Source of the DNA: Burkholderia sp. Bp8992 | GTDB taxonomy: Bacteria; Pseudomonadota; Gammaproteobacteria; Burkholderiales; Burkholderiaceae | DNA length: 64,000 nucleotides | Assembly (NCBI RefSeq): GCF_003853705.1 | Contig: NZ_QTQI01000006.1 | Span: 186,001-250,000, forward strand | Reading direction: 5' to 3' | Shown: positions 17,156 through 26,210 of the stretch, piece by piece | Numbering within the stretch: position 1 is the stretch's first letter | How the letters are laid out: every line of letters begins with the position of its first letter | Translations under genes and position numbers: made by a program | The notes under the pieces: model-generated | Told to the model about the DNA's origin: nothing | Database searches by the model: none | Seen by the model: the letters and a program-made list of their open reading frames with translations, nothing else

Positions 17156-17566
17156 CTAGCCGTGCAGCGCGTCGCGCTGCAGTGCGACGAGTGCCTCGAG
17201 TGCGCGCGGACCATCGTCGAACGGTACGAAGATGTGATCGTGGTACGCGGCGGCCATCACGTTGCAGCTGATGCCCGCCGCGCCGAGTGCGCGCGCGAAT
17301 GCAGCGGTGAGCCCGACGGCCGCGAGATCGGAATGCACGGTCAGCGTGATCCACGCGGCGCGGAACAGCACGGGCCACGCGTGGCGTGCGGCCGTTTCCT
17401 CGTCGACCACGACCGTCAGCCCTTCCGCTTCGCGGAACGTCGCGATTACTTCGGATAGCGTTACGTTTGCGCCGGACGGCAGCGACACGAACGCGAAGGC
17501 GCCAGGATGCAGTTCAGGTCGCATCGTGCGCAGCAGGACCGCGAGGTCGTTTTCAGGTTGGCTCAT
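17156..17566 (-). CDS. ACT domain-containing protein (DUF2241/COG3602-like)
   Basis: A 136-residue protein with ACT-type topology. The pattern HPGAFAFVSLPSG, then EGLTVVVDEETA, then AAWITLTVHSDLAAVGLTAAFARALGAAGISCNVMAAAYHDHIFVP is typical of the small family often annotated as ACT-domain proteins. ACT domains bind amino acids or related small ligands. No catalytic domain is attached. The ATG at 17566 is used; a TTG nine codons upstream is possible, and neither has a clear ribosome site. It sits between the urate genes and a LysR gene transcribed in the same direction. Confidence 0.75.
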   Translation of the reverse strand: MSQPENDLAVLLRTMRPELHPGAFAFVSLPSGANVTLSEVIATFREAEGLTVVVDEETAARHAWPVLFRAAWITLTVHSDLAAVGLTAAFARALGAAGISCNVMAAAYHDHIFVPFDDGPRALEALVALQRDALHG

Positions 17567-17638
17567 CGGAGGGACGTGCCCGGAAGCGGGCAAACGCGCG
17601 GTGGTGATGCGCGCACGATAGCACGCGCGCTGCCACGG

Positions 17639-18559
17639 CTACGCGTGCGCCATCGCCGCTTCGTCCGCGAGCCAGTCGCGCAATGCGACGATGCGCGCAT
17701 CATCCTGCGTGTACACCGGATACACGACGTGATACGCGAGCCCCGGCGCCACCTCGACATTCACGTCGAACAACCGAACGAGGCGCCCGTCGGCAAGATC
17801 GCGCGCGATCATGTGCGGCTCCGCCAGCCCGACCGTCGACCCGTCCATCACGGCCTGCACGACGTGGCTCGAATCCGGAAACGCGACACACCGGCTGTCG
17901 TCGAAACCGTCGATGCCGGCTGCGGCCATCCATGCCGACCAGCGCGGCCAGGTCACGCCGTCGACTTCGCAGTCGGCGTGGCAAAGCGTGTGACGCAACA
18001 GGTCGCGCGGCTTGCGCAACGGCGGGCCGGCCGACAACCGCGCGGGGCTGCAGATCGCGACGACCGACGTGCCGAACAGGCGCTGCGCGCACGCGTCGCG
18101 ATAACGCCCGGTGCCGAAGCGGATCGCGACATCGACATCGTCGCCGTCGAAGTCGCGCAAGCGGTCGGTGATGTCGAAGGTCAGTTCGAGTGCCGGATGC
18201 GCGGCCTTGAAGCGCGGCAGGCGCGGCAGCAGCCAGTGCGTCGCGAAGCGCGCGCCGACCGACACGCGCAGTTCCGTCTGCTCGCGCGCGATCCGTCGCG
18301 CCCGTGCGGTCGCGTGCCGCAGGCCCGCCAGCGCATCGGCAGCGGCCGCAGCCAGCACCGCGCCGGCCGGCGTCAGCCGGATGTTGCGGCTCGTCCGGAC
18401 GAACAATTCCATGCCGAGCTGCGCCTCGATCTCCTTGATCTGGTGACTGACGGCTGCCGGCGTCAGCCCGACCTCGTCGGCCGCCCGCGAAAAATTCAGG
18501 TGCCGCGCCGCCGCATCGAACGTTCTCAGCGCGCGCGTACCGGGCCACATGCGTTCCAT
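17639..18559 (-). CDS. LysR family regulator, GcvA-like
   Basis: A 306-residue LysR-type regulator. The N-terminal HTH reads GTRALRTFDAAARHLNFSRA followed by ADEVGLTPAAVSHQIKEIE. The RTSRNIRLTPAG wing and the effector domain with RFGTGRYRD are characteristic of the GcvA/AmpR branch. It diverges from the class IV aminotransferase gene with 133 bases between them and is likely to control it. The shared intergenic contains an inverted repeat TCTTC-TT-GAAGA (18636-18647). Confidence 0.87.
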   Translation of the reverse strand: MERMWPGTRALRTFDAAARHLNFSRAADEVGLTPAAVSHQIKEIEAQLGMELFVRTSRNIRLTPAGAVLAAAAADALAGLRHATARARRIAREQTELRVSVGARFATHWLLPRLPRFKAAHPALELTFDITDRLRDFDGDDVDVAIRFGTGRYRDACAQRLFGTSVVAICSPARLSAGPPLRKPRDLLRHTLCHADCEVDGVTWPRWSAWMAAAGIDGFDDSRCVAFPDSSHVVQAVMDGSTVGLAEPHMIARDLADGRLVRLFDVNVEVAPGLAYHVVYPVYTQDDARIVALRDWLADEAAMAHA

Positions 18560-18635
18560 CGACCTTCAAAAAGAATTTGATGACCGCTCCAAAACTACTC
18601 GCTTTTCGCGACACCATCAATCGGCAAACAATAGG

Positions 18636-18647
18636 TCTTCTTGAAGA
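18636..18647. promoter_or_regulatory. Inverted repeat, candidate LysR site
   Basis: TCTTC and GAAGA flank TT in the 133-bp region between the divergent LysR and aminotransferase genes. It lies 45 bases before the aminotransferase ATG. Assignment as the regulator's site is inference from position only. Confidence 0.35.
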
Positions 18648-18692
18648 TGCCGCGCGCCGCCCGGCGCCCGCGGCCAACCTGGAGATTCGCCG

Positions 18693-19508
18693 ATGACCGC
18701 AGCACCGTTCCCGTCCGTCGCCCAGATCAACGGCGTGGCCGCCACGCCCGATGCGCTCGCTGCGCTGGCATTCGCGGGCCACGCGCATTTCACCGCGATG
18801 CAGATACGCGACGGCCGCGTGCGCGGGCTCGACCTGCACCTCGCACGGTTGCGCGGCGCGTCGAACGCGCTGTTCGGTCATGCGCTGCCCGACGAGCGGA
18901 TTCGCGCGTTCCTGCGCGCCGCGCTCGATCGTGCGCCGTCGGCGCTGTCGCTGACCGCGACCGTGCATGCGACGACGGGTGAATTCGTCGCGCCGCGCGA
19001 CGACGAAGCGCTCGACGTGCTGGTGCGCACTGCCGCGCCGTCGTCGGGGCCGGCCGGCCCGCTCGATCTCGCGCTGTTCGAACACGAGCGCGTGCTGCCG
19101 GACATCAAGCACGTCGGCGAAGCCGCGAAGACGCACTTTCTGCGCCGCGCGGTCGCGCAAGGTTTCGACGATGCGGCGTTCGTCGATCGTCATGGGCGCA
19201 TCAGCGAAGGCTCGATCTGGAACGTCGCGTTCCGGACCGGCGACGCGGTCGTATGGCCGGTGGCCGGCATGCTCGGCGGCGTCACAATGGGCATCCTGCG
19301 GCGGCAACTGGCGCGCCTCGGTATCACGCAGCACGATCGCGAAGTTACGCCGGCCGACCTGCCGTCGATGAGCGGCGCTGTCGTGATGAATTCGTGGACG
19401 CCGGGAATCGCCGTGCGCCGGCTCGGCACGGCGACGCTGCCCGATTCGTCGTCGCTCGCGGCACTGCTGCATCGCGCATATGAACAGGAGCCGCCCGTCG
19501 CGCCCTGA
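18693..19508 (+). CDS. Class IV aminotransferase family protein
   Basis: A 271-residue PLP enzyme of the branched-chain/D-amino-acid aminotransferase and aminodeoxychorismate lyase fold. The entry arginine region GLDLHLARLRGASNALF, the lysine-containing PDIKHVGEAAKTHFLRRA stretch, the conserved RISEGSIWNVAF and the cofactor-phosphate loop MLGGVTMGILRR are in the usual order. The substrate cannot be decided between D-amino acid, branched-chain and aminodeoxychorismate types. GGAG lies upstream of the ATG. The divergent LysR gene is the probable regulator. No direct link to ureide breakdown is evident despite the location. Confidence 0.78.
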   Translation: MTAAPFPSVAQINGVAATPDALAALAFAGHAHFTAMQIRDGRVRGLDLHLARLRGASNALFGHALPDERIRAFLRAALDRAPSALSLTATVHATTGEFVAPRDDEALDVLVRTAAPSSGPAGPLDLALFEHERVLPDIKHVGEAAKTHFLRRAVAQGFDDAAFVDRHGRISEGSIWNVAFRTGDAVVWPVAGMLGGVTMGILRRQLARLGITQHDREVTPADLPSMSGAVVMNSWTPGIAVRRLGTATLPDSSSLAALLHRAYEQEPPVAP

Positions 19509-19612
19509 CACGCGCACGCGCAGCTCATGCGCAGGCCGCGCCCCGGCGTCGCGGCGGCGGTTCGCGCAACGCCGTGACGACCTGGGTCGACAGACAGAAA
19601 GCGGCCGCACAT

Positions 19613-19638
19613 AAAAAAACCCGCGCACCTTGCGCGGG
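19613..19638 (-). terminator. Intrinsic terminator at the end of the ureide operon
   Basis: CCCGCGCA (19620-19627) pairs with TGCGCGGG (19631-19638) around CCT. On the minus strand it is followed by seven T residues. It lies 48 bases past the allA stop. Confidence 0.88.
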
Positions 19639-19686
19639 CTTCGGCAGACAGGCAGACAGCCGGTCAGTCGCGCGTACGCCGCCGAC

Positions 19687-20199
19687 TCAGGCCGTCAGCG
19701 CATGCAGCGCTTCGTCGGTGAGCCACAGCGATTCCTGCAGATCCTGTTCGTTCAGGTTCAGGCCGTCACCGCCGCGATCGACGACGATGAAGTCGCTGAC
19801 GCCGCCGAGCGCGATCAGCGGGTGATGCCACACGCCCTTCGCGTAGTTGACGCCCTGCCAGCCGCTCGTCACGAATGCGCGGATCTTCGCCGGATCGAGA
19901 TCGCCCGCGGGCGCGACGACGACGAGATACGGCTGGTCGTTCAGCGGCACGAACGCCTGGCTGCCGAGCGGGTGCCGCTCCAGCATCTTCACTTCGAACG
20001 GCAGCGTGCGCGGCTGGCCGCGGAACAGGTTGACGAGCGTGCGGCCGTCTTCATCCGTCACGTCGACTTTCGCGAGATCGTGAAAGCGGATCGTCGTGCC
20101 GAGGTTGATCGGGATCTGCTTCGCCCCGTCCGTTTCGATCACGTCGCCGAACGGCGCGAAGGCTTCCTTGGTCAACGGTTCGATGGCCAGCGTCTTCAT
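19687..20199 (-). CDS. allA: Ureidoglycolate lyase
   Basis: A 170-residue cupin-like enzyme that splits ureidoglycolate into glyoxylate and urea, the last step of the pathway. The N-terminus [19 protein letters not shown], the central [17 protein letters not shown] with conserved acid/His residues, and GVWHHPL are family signatures. The ATG at 20199 overlaps the allantoicase stop as ATGA, so the two are translationally coupled. The frame remains open far upstream as a shadow of the preceding gene. It is the last gene before the operon terminator. Confidence 0.94.
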   Translation of the reverse strand: MKTLAIEPLTKEAFAPFGDVIETDGAKQIPINLGTTIRFHDLAKVDVTDEDGRTLVNLFRGQPRTLPFEVKMLERHPLGSQAFVPLNDQPYLVVVAPAGDLDPAKIRAFVTSGWQGVNYAKGVWHHPLIALGGVSDFIVVDRGGDGLNLNEQDLQESLWLTDEALHALTA

Positions 20200-21209
20200 T
20201 TGTCGAGCGTCCCCCACAGACGCAGGCGCGACACGCCGCCGTCCGGAATGATGTTCAGTCGCACGTGCGTGACAGGGCCGAGCGACGCGATGTCGTGGTC
20301 GAAATAGTGCTGCTTGTCCATCTGCAGCTTCTGTTCGCCGAGCAGCACCGGCCAGAACATCGACTGCGTGATCAGCGAGCTGTCCGTGCCGCCCGACACG
20401 TAGGCGGCCTGGATCGAGCAGCGGTCCGGGTAGTTGCCCTTGAAGAACGCGGTATCGACTTCGATCTTGCGGATCACGCCCGGCTGCGCGAGCGCGATGA
20501 TCGCCCAGTCGTTGCCCGGTTCGCGGCGGCGGCGGGTTTCCCAGCCGTCGCCCATGTTCACGCCGCGGCCCGGCAGCAGCAGGTTCGACGCAACGCCGAA
20601 GTGCTGGTTGTTGGCAGCCACGACGTAACCGCCGTTTTCCATCGCCGCGAGGTCGAACTGCTCGGTCGCGCTCGCGCCGGCCCAGTCGAGCTGCGGCTGG
20701 CCGTACACGCGCAGGCGCGCAATGCCGCCGTCCGGGTAGATGTTCACGCGCAGGTGCGTGAACGCACGCGCATCGCTCGCCTCGACGTAGTGATGGCTGT
20801 TGCCCTGCAGCGTCGTCGACGGGACGATCTCGACCCACTCGGTCGCATGCGTCGGCGCGCCGTCGGCCACGAATGCGGCCTCGATCGACGCGGCCGGCGG
20901 GAAGTTGCCGGTGAAGTGGCTCGTGTCGATGTCGAAGCCCTTGATCACGCCCGGGCGCGCGAGCTTGACGATGCACCAGTCGTAGCCCGTCGTGCGTTTG
21001 CGGCGCGTTTCCCAGCCGTCCATCCACTTGCCGTGGTCGTCGTACTTGCCGGGAATGAAGACGGCCGGCTCGGGGTTCAGCATCCGGTCCTTCGGCGCGA
21101 AGAAATCGTCGCTGGCCTCGAGCGCCTGCGCACCGAGACGCGGGTCGGCAAGATTCACGTAGCGCCGCGTGAAATCGGGTGCGTTGGGATCGAGAAGCGG
21201 AACAGCCAT
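20196..21209 (-). CDS. alc: Allantoicase
   Basis: A 337-residue enzyme that hydrolyses allantoate to ureidoglycolate and urea. It is built of two homologous halves (about 20-170 and 185-335), visible as paired motifs: DGWETRRKR / [28 protein letters not shown] / [19 protein letters not shown] and [16 protein letters not shown] / [16 protein letters not shown]. This duplication is the family hallmark. It follows uraD by 62 bases and overlaps allA by four. The choice of allantoicase rather than allantoate amidohydrolase means nitrogen leaves as urea, so a urease elsewhere would be needed. Confidence 0.95.
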   Translation of the reverse strand: MAVPLLDPNAPDFTRRYVNLADPRLGAQALEASDDFFAPKDRMLNPEPAVFIPGKYDDHGKWMDGWETRRKRTTGYDWCIVKLARPGVIKGFDIDTSHFTGNFPPAASIEAAFVADGAPTHATEWVEIVPSTTLQGNSHHYVEASDARAFTHLRVNIYPDGGIARLRVYGQPQLDWAGASATEQFDLAAMENGGYVVAANNQHFGVASNLLLPGRGVNMGDGWETRRRREPGNDWAIIALAQPGVIRKIEVDTAFFKGNYPDRCSIQAAYVSGGTDSSLITQSMFWPVLLGEQKLQMDKQHYFDHDIASLGPVTHVRLNIIPDGGVSRLRLWGTLDK

Positions 21210-21271
21210 GATGTTTCCTTGTTTCAGTGAGGCGATCGGGCCGCCGCGACGCAGCAGGCCATGGTACGGGG

Positions 21272-21793
21272 TCAGGCGTCGATCAGGTCGTCGAGGCGGA
21301 AGCGCGCGATCCGGTAGATCTGGTCGAGGCTCGTACGCAGCTCCTCGGCGCGCGAATGATTCACGCGCGACTCGAAGTTCGCGATGATGCCGTGACGGTC
21401 ATAGCCGCGCACCGCGAGGATGAACGGGAAGCCGAACTTCTCGCGATACGTGCGGTTCAGCGTCAGCAGCTTGTCGAACTCTTCCTGGGTGCACTGGTCG
21501 AGGCCCGCGCCGCTCTGCTCGCGCGTCGACTCGGCCGTCAGCTCGCCGCGCACGGCGGCCTTGCCGGCCAGCTCCGGGTGAGCGTTGATCAGTGCGAGCT
21601 GGCGCGCTTCGCCGCTCGCCTCCACCGCACCCGACATCGTCTCGTGCAGCGCGTCGATGCTCGCGAACGGCCGCTGGCCCGCGGCGACCTCGGCCACCCA
21701 CGGCGAATGTTCGAAGATCCCGGACAGCGCCGCGACAAATGCGCTCGGCGCCATCGTGTTCAGTTGTTCCAACGTGTAGCGCATCGCCTTCAT
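21272..21793 (-). CDS. uraD: OHCU decarboxylase
   Basis: A 173-residue all-helical enzyme that decarboxylates 2-oxo-4-hydroxy-4-carboxy-5-ureidoimidazoline to (S)-allantoin. Recognised by the FEHSPWVAE segment containing the catalytic His, [12 protein letters not shown], and [13 protein letters not shown]. The ATG at 21793 overlaps the allantoinase stop (ATGA). A second ATG three codons in is also usable. uraD lies in the opposite-strand operon to uraH, so the two consecutive steps are split between transcripts. Confidence 0.95.
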   Translation of the reverse strand: MKAMRYTLEQLNTMAPSAFVAALSGIFEHSPWVAEVAAGQRPFASIDALHETMSGAVEASGEARQLALINAHPELAGKAAVRGELTAESTREQSGAGLDQCTQEEFDKLLTLNRTYREKFGFPFILAVRGYDRHGIIANFESRVNHSRAEELRTSLDQIYRIARFRLDDLIDA

Positions 21794-22743
21794 GCTTTCC
21801 CTTCGTTTTGATGATTGGGCTGATACGGATGATGTTCACGCCAGTGACGCGCGATATCGACACGGCGCGTCACCCATACGCGATCGTGCTTCTCGATGTG
21901 ATCGAGGAAACGCTGCAGCCCGCGGAACCGGCCCGGCCGGCCGAGCAGCCGGCAGTGCATGCCGATCGACAGCATCTTCGGCGCCTCGTCGCCCTCCGCG
22001 TACAGCACGTCGAATGCGTCGCGCAGGTAGTCGAAGAAGTGATCGCCGGTGTTGAAGCCCTGCGGCGTCGCGAAGCGCATGTCGTTCGTGTCGAGCGTGT
22101 ACGGGACGATCAGTTGCGGCGACGTGCCGCCGCCCGACACCTTGACGTCCATCCAGAACGGCAGGTCGTCGCCGTAGTTGTCGGAGTCGTACAGGAAGCC
22201 GCCGTATTCGGCGACCAGGCGGTGCGTATTGGGGCTGTCGCGGCCGGTATACCAGCCGAGCGGACGCTCGCCCGTCACGCGCTCGATCGCTTCCATCCCG
22301 AGGCGCATGTGCTCGGCCTCGAGTTCCGGCGTCATGCCCTGGTAGTGGATCCAGCGCCAGCCGTGGCACGCGATTTCATGGCCGAGCTCGACGAAGGCGC
22401 GTGCGAGCTCCGGATGACGCTCGATCGCCATGCCGACGCCGAATACCGTCAGCGGCATCCCGCGCTTCTCGAATTCGCGCAGGATGCGCCACACGCCGGC
22501 CCGCGACCCGTATTCGTAGATCGACTCCATGCTCATGTGGCGGTCCGGATACGCGGCCGCGCCGACGATTTCGGACAGGAACTGCTCGGAGCCCGGATCG
22601 CCGTGCAGCACGCAGTTCTCGCCGCCCTCCTCGTAGTTCAGCACGAATTGCACGGCGACGCGGGCGCGCCCCGGCCAGTTCGCCTGAACGGGATGGCGGC
22701 CGTAGCCGATCAGGTCGCGAGGATAGTTGGGATCGAGTGACAT
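21790..22743 (-). CDS. puuE: Allantoinase, polysaccharide deacetylase-like
   Basis: A 317-residue hydrolase that converts allantoin to allantoate. It belongs to the polysaccharide-deacetylase (CE4/NodB-like) fold allantoinases, not the metal-dependent AllB amidohydrolases. Conserved stretches are YPRDLIGYGRHPV, NYEEGGENCVLHGD, GHEIACHGWRWIHY, GWYTGRDSPNTHRL and YDSDNYGDDLPFW. The start at 22743 gives the canonical MSLDPNYPRDL. A 148-base gap to the racemase gene could hold a second promoter, though none was recognised. It overlaps uraD by four bases. Confidence 0.95.
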   Translation of the reverse strand: MSLDPNYPRDLIGYGRHPVQANWPGRARVAVQFVLNYEEGGENCVLHGDPGSEQFLSEIVGAAAYPDRHMSMESIYEYGSRAGVWRILREFEKRGMPLTVFGVGMAIERHPELARAFVELGHEIACHGWRWIHYQGMTPELEAEHMRLGMEAIERVTGERPLGWYTGRDSPNTHRLVAEYGGFLYDSDNYGDDLPFWMDVKVSGGGTSPQLIVPYTLDTNDMRFATPQGFNTGDHFFDYLRDAFDVLYAEGDEAPKMLSIGMHCRLLGRPGRFRGLQRFLDHIEKHDRVWVTRRVDIARHWREHHPYQPNHQNEGKA

Positions 22744-22891
22744 GGGTTCGAAGTACGGCGAAGCGGGCTGAAATAATGGGTTCGCATCGACTGCGCGGCA
22801 CCCGGAGGCCGGCCGCACAAGCCGATGCGATGACGGCCCAGTGTAGCGAAAACGTTCATACGCGCCCATACAGCGGCGCAGATAGTGCGTG

Positions 22892-23683
22892 TCAGACGGT
22901 GTGTATGTGCGGTTGCGGCAAATTCGCGACCGGTTCCGCCGCATCCCCGTCCGGCGGGCTGAAGCGGGCGAATGCTCCGTCGTAGCGTTTCGCCAGCGGC
23001 CGCGCGAAATCGCCGCGTTTCGCGGTCGCGAGGCGCAGCGCGACGAGCGCCTCGGCCCATTTGACGGCCGTCGTGACGCCCTCGACCACCGGCGCGCCGA
23101 TCTGCTGCTCGATCTCGTGCGCGAACTCGGCCATCCCCGCGCAGCCGAGCACGATCGCGTCTGCGCCGTCCTCGTCGAGCGCGCGCCGGCATTCGTCGAC
23201 GATGATCCGGCGCGCGGCCGAACCCGGCCGGTCGAGTTCGAGCACCGCAACGTCGGTCGCGCGCACGTTGCGGCAGAAACGCTTCATCCCGTAGCGCTCC
23301 GCGAGGTGCCACGCCATCCCGCAGGTGCGCGCGAGCGTCGTGACGACCGAGAAGCCCGGCGCGAGCACGCTCGCCGCGTGCATCGCGGCCTCGGCGATGC
23401 CGATCACCGGCCCGCGCGCGAGCTCGCGCGCCGCGTACAGGCCCGGATCGCCGAAGCACGCGATCACATACGCATCGCAGCCGTCGCGCTCGCCCTGCGC
23501 GATCTCGGCGAGCAGGCCCGGCGTCGCGAACGCCTCGTCGTAATACCCTTCGATCGACGGCGGCCCCATCGGCGGGCTCACCGCGACGATCTCCGTGCCT
23601 GCGGCCGCGACCTCGCGTGCGCAGCGGCCCATTGCGTCGGTCATCCGCTGCGTCGTGTTCGGATTGATCAGTCGGATCTTCAT
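22892..23683 (-). CDS. Allantoin/hydantoin racemase (Asp/Glu racemase fold)
   Basis: A 263-residue cofactor-independent racemase. It starts KIRLINPNTTQRMTDAMG, and the two catalytic cysteines are in VIACFGDPGL and VLGCAGM, as in hydantoin and allantoin racemases. By context it interconverts (R)- and (S)-allantoin so that both enantiomers enter the pathway. Allantoin racemises spontaneously but slowly. It is 10 bases downstream of the permease gene, so the two form one transcript. HpxA-type annotation would fit, but hydantoin racemase cannot be excluded. Confidence 0.87.
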   Translation of the reverse strand: MKIRLINPNTTQRMTDAMGRCAREVAAAGTEIVAVSPPMGPPSIEGYYDEAFATPGLLAEIAQGERDGCDAYVIACFGDPGLYAARELARGPVIGIAEAAMHAASVLAPGFSVVTTLARTCGMAWHLAERYGMKRFCRNVRATDVAVLELDRPGSAARRIIVDECRRALDEDGADAIVLGCAGMAEFAHEIEQQIGAPVVEGVTTAVKWAEALVALRLATAKRGDFARPLAKRYDGAFARFSPPDGDAAEPVANLPQPHIHTV

Positions 23684-23693
23684 CGCAGGCTCC

Positions 23694-25178
23694 TCATGCC
23701 TTCGTGCTCGCGAGCAGCCGGTAGAACACGAAGCCGAGCCCCGCGCCGATGAACCACGAGAAGTTCGCGACGCCCTGCCAGCCCGGCACCATCACGCACA
23801 CGACCGCGATCACCGCGGCCGGCAGCAGCGCGGCGAGCGCGCGGCGGTTCACGCCGCCCGTGTACCAGTACGTGCCGCTTTCCGACATCGTGTACAGATC
23901 GTCGCGGACGAGCCGGCCGCGCTTGACGAGGTAGAAGTCGGCGATCAGCACGCCGTACAGCGGGCCGATGAACGCGCCGAGCACGTCGAGCGTGTAGTGG
24001 ATCACGGCCGGGTTGTTGAACAGGTTCCAAGGCGTGATGAAGATCGACGCGACGGCCGCGAGCATCCCGCCCGCGCGCCAGCTGATCAGGCGCGGCGCGA
24101 CGTTCGAGAAGTCGAACGCGGGCGACACGAAGTTCGCGACGATGTTGATGCCGATCGTCGCGATCGTAAACGTCAGCGCGCCGAGGATCACCGCGGTCGG
24201 ATGGTCAATGCGGCCGACCGTCGCGACCGGGTCGGTGATGAGTTCGCCGAACACCGGCAGCGTCGCGGCGGTGGTGATCACCGTGACGAGCGAGAACGCG
24301 AGGAAGTTGACGGGCAGTCCCCAGAAATTGCCGCGCTTCACGTCGCCGAACGAGCGGCAGTAGCGCGAGAAGTCGCCGAAGTTCAGCATCGGCCCGGAGA
24401 AGTACGACACGACCAGCGACACGGCCGTGATCATCACCGGGATCACTTCCGCGCCGTGATACTTGACGCCGCCGAGGTTGATGCCGATGTTGCGCCAGCC
24501 CGCGCGCCACACCATGTAGCCGGCGAGGATGAACATCACGACGTAGACGGCAGGCCCCGCGAAGTCGATGAACTTCTTGATCGTCTCCATCCCGTTCCAG
24601 AACACGAACGCCTGCAGCACCCACAGCAGCATGAAGCCGGCCCAGCCGACCGCCGAGAGCCCGAGGAAGCCGTAGCGATGGACGTCCGCGTACGGCAGCC
24701 ATTGCGGGAAGAACTTCAGCACGACGATCACGAGCGCGCTGGACGCGAGATAGGTCTGGATGCCGTACCACGCGATCGCGATCAATCCGCGGATCACGGC
24801 CGGCACGTTCGCGCCGAGCACGCCGAACGTCGCGCGGCAGGCGACCGGATACGGCACGCCGATCTGCTGGCTCGGTCGTGCGATCAGGTTGCACAGCGCG
24901 TTCACGAGGCCGATGCCGACGATCAGCGCGATCAGCACCTGCCAGCTCGTCAACCCGAGCGCGAACAGGCTGCCCGCGAACACGTAGCCGCCGACGCTGT
25001 GCACGTCCGACATCCAGAACGCGAAGATGTTGTACGAACCCCATGTCTGATTCTTCAGGGGTGCCAAATCTTCGTTGTACAGACGTTCGCTGTAACCATT
25101 CGGCAGCGTCGGGTCGCCGCCCTCGCCGCCTTCTTCCGCCGGATAGGCGCTCTCGTGCGCCACACTGAACTGAGCCAT
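23694..25178 (-). CDS. NCS1 family nucleobase/allantoin:cation symporter
   Basis: A 494-residue inner-membrane transporter with about 12 transmembrane helices. NCS1 features are NEDLAPLKNQTWGSYNIFAFWMSDVHSVGG leading into TM1, SQQIGVPYPVACRATFGVLGANVPA, and DFSRYCRSFGDVKRG. It would import allantoin, hydantoin, uracil or a related nucleobase with Na+ or H+. The ATG at 25178 follows AAGGAG; the longer open frame is not supported. It is the first gene of the ureide operon on this strand, with the GntR regulator immediately upstream in the same orientation. Confidence 0.9.
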   Translation of the reverse strand: MAQFSVAHESAYPAEEGGEGGDPTLPNGYSERLYNEDLAPLKNQTWGSYNIFAFWMSDVHSVGGYVFAGSLFALGLTSWQVLIALIVGIGLVNALCNLIARPSQQIGVPYPVACRATFGVLGANVPAVIRGLIAIAWYGIQTYLASSALVIVVLKFFPQWLPYADVHRYGFLGLSAVGWAGFMLLWVLQAFVFWNGMETIKKFIDFAGPAVYVVMFILAGYMVWRAGWRNIGINLGGVKYHGAEVIPVMITAVSLVVSYFSGPMLNFGDFSRYCRSFGDVKRGNFWGLPVNFLAFSLVTVITTAATLPVFGELITDPVATVGRIDHPTAVILGALTFTIATIGINIVANFVSPAFDFSNVAPRLISWRAGGMLAAVASIFITPWNLFNNPAVIHYTLDVLGAFIGPLYGVLIADFYLVKRGRLVRDDLYTMSESGTYWYTGGVNRRALAALLPAAVIAVVCVMVPGWQGVANFSWFIGAGLGFVFYRLLASTKA

Positions 25179-25258
25179 GACTTCTCCTTGACGCGGCCGG
25201 ACGGCCGCTCCACCGTCATCGATATCGCTCCGGATCGTCGCCCGGAGTCGGACCAGCG

Positions 25259-25280
25259 GCCCGCGGCACATGCCGCGGGC
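25259..25280. repeat. GC-rich hairpin between GntR and permease genes
   Basis: GCCCGCGGCA (25259-25268) and TGCCGCGGGC (25271-25280) are exact complements separated by CA. No T-run follows on either strand. It could cause partial transcription stop or mRNA processing between the regulator and the permease. Confidence 0.45.
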
Positions 25281-25327
25281 CTGCATTTCGCTCGTTCTGT
25301 GGCGCGCGGCCGGGTTCGCGTCGCCGC

Positions 25328-26032
25328 TCAGGCGCCGCCGAACACTTCGCGCAAATCGACCTGCCCTTGTGCGGGCCGGTCCAGCATCTTCAGTTCGACA
25401 TGCTGCAGGTGGCGCGCCATCAGCGTCACCGCCTGCTTCGGATCGCCCGCCTCCAGCGCGGCGAGGATCTCGTCGTGGTCGTCGCACGAGCACGGGCTGC
25501 GCCCGTGCGATTCGTACAGCGCCGACATCAGCGTCGAGCGTGCGACGAGCCCTTCGAGGCACTCGCTGAGCGTCGCATTGCCCATCAGCGTCGCGAGCGC
25601 CGTATGGAATTCGCCCGACAGCCGGATCCACGCCGCGAAGTCGTGCCGCTCGAACGCCCTGCGTTCCTTGTCGATCAGCGCCGCGACGCCCTTCAGCCGC
25701 TTCGCGCCGGGCCCGGTTGCAAGCCGCTCGACCACCGCAAGCTCGATGATCCGGCGCATCTCGAACACCTCGTGCACGTCCTGCAGCGTCGGGCTCGCGA
25801 CGAACGCGCCGCGGTTCGGCTCGAGGTCGACCAGCTTGTCGGTAGCGAGCTGCGCGAGCGCCTGGCGAATCGTCCCGCGCTTCACGTCGAACACGTCGCA
25901 GAGTTGCGCCTCCGTCAGCTTCGCGCCGGGCGCGAGCCGATGCTCGAGGATCGCGGTGCGGATCCGCTCGGCGATCGCTTCGGGACCGGCTGCGCCGGAC
26001 GGATGGGAATCGGGCTCGTTCATGATCTGCAT
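25328..26032 (-). CDS. GntR family regulator, FCD (FadR) subfamily
   Basis: A 234-residue regulator. The N-terminal winged helix (about 15-80) includes IAERIRTAILEHRLAPGAKL, LTEAQLCDVFDVKRGTIRQAL and the wing VDLEPNRGAFVASP. The C-terminal FCD effector domain (about 90-220) has metal-ligand-type residues in EMRRIIELAVVERL, SGEFHTAL and DDHDEILAALE. Two starts are possible (26032 and 26023). An operator-like TTGTCAACAA sits in its own promoter, so autorepression is likely. Position upstream of the permease-racemase-puuE operon points to control of ureide uptake and breakdown, perhaps with allantoin or a ureide as ligand. Confidence 0.87.
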   Translation of the reverse strand: MQIMNEPDSHPSGAAGPEAIAERIRTAILEHRLAPGAKLTEAQLCDVFDVKRGTIRQALAQLATDKLVDLEPNRGAFVASPTLQDVHEVFEMRRIIELAVVERLATGPGAKRLKGVAALIDKERRAFERHDFAAWIRLSGEFHTALATLMGNATLSECLEGLVARSTLMSALYESHGRSPCSCDDHDEILAALEAGDPKQAVTLMARHLQHVELKMLDRPAQGQVDLREVFGGA

Positions 26033-26047
26033 CGTGTGATGGTCCTC

Positions 26048-26079
26048 ATCCTAGGTCGGACATAAATATTGTCAACAAT
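26048..26079 (-). promoter_or_regulatory. Promoter of the GntR/FCD gene with overlapping operator
   Basis: On the minus strand TTGACA (26075-26070), a 16-base spacer and TAGGAT (26053-26048) form a good sigma-70 promoter. The inverted repeat ATTGT-CA-ACAAT (26068-26079) overlaps the -35. The TTGTnnACAA core is of the kind bound by FCD-type GntR proteins, suggesting autorepression. Confidence 0.6.
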
Positions 26080-26210
26080 TCTTTTACGGGATTGCGCACA
26101 ACCATCGTGCATCGATATGACCATGCTCGGTGCAGGATGCGCGTCTTCCATGCACGACAAGCGTTACAGGCAGGACAGAGGCCCTTCTCGTCGTATACCC
26201 GCCCGGCTTT

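Noticed and set aside
23595-26039. An 814-codon plus-strand open frame across the permease and GntR genes
   Set aside because: It is antisense to well-supported genes; composition is typical of a shadow frame.
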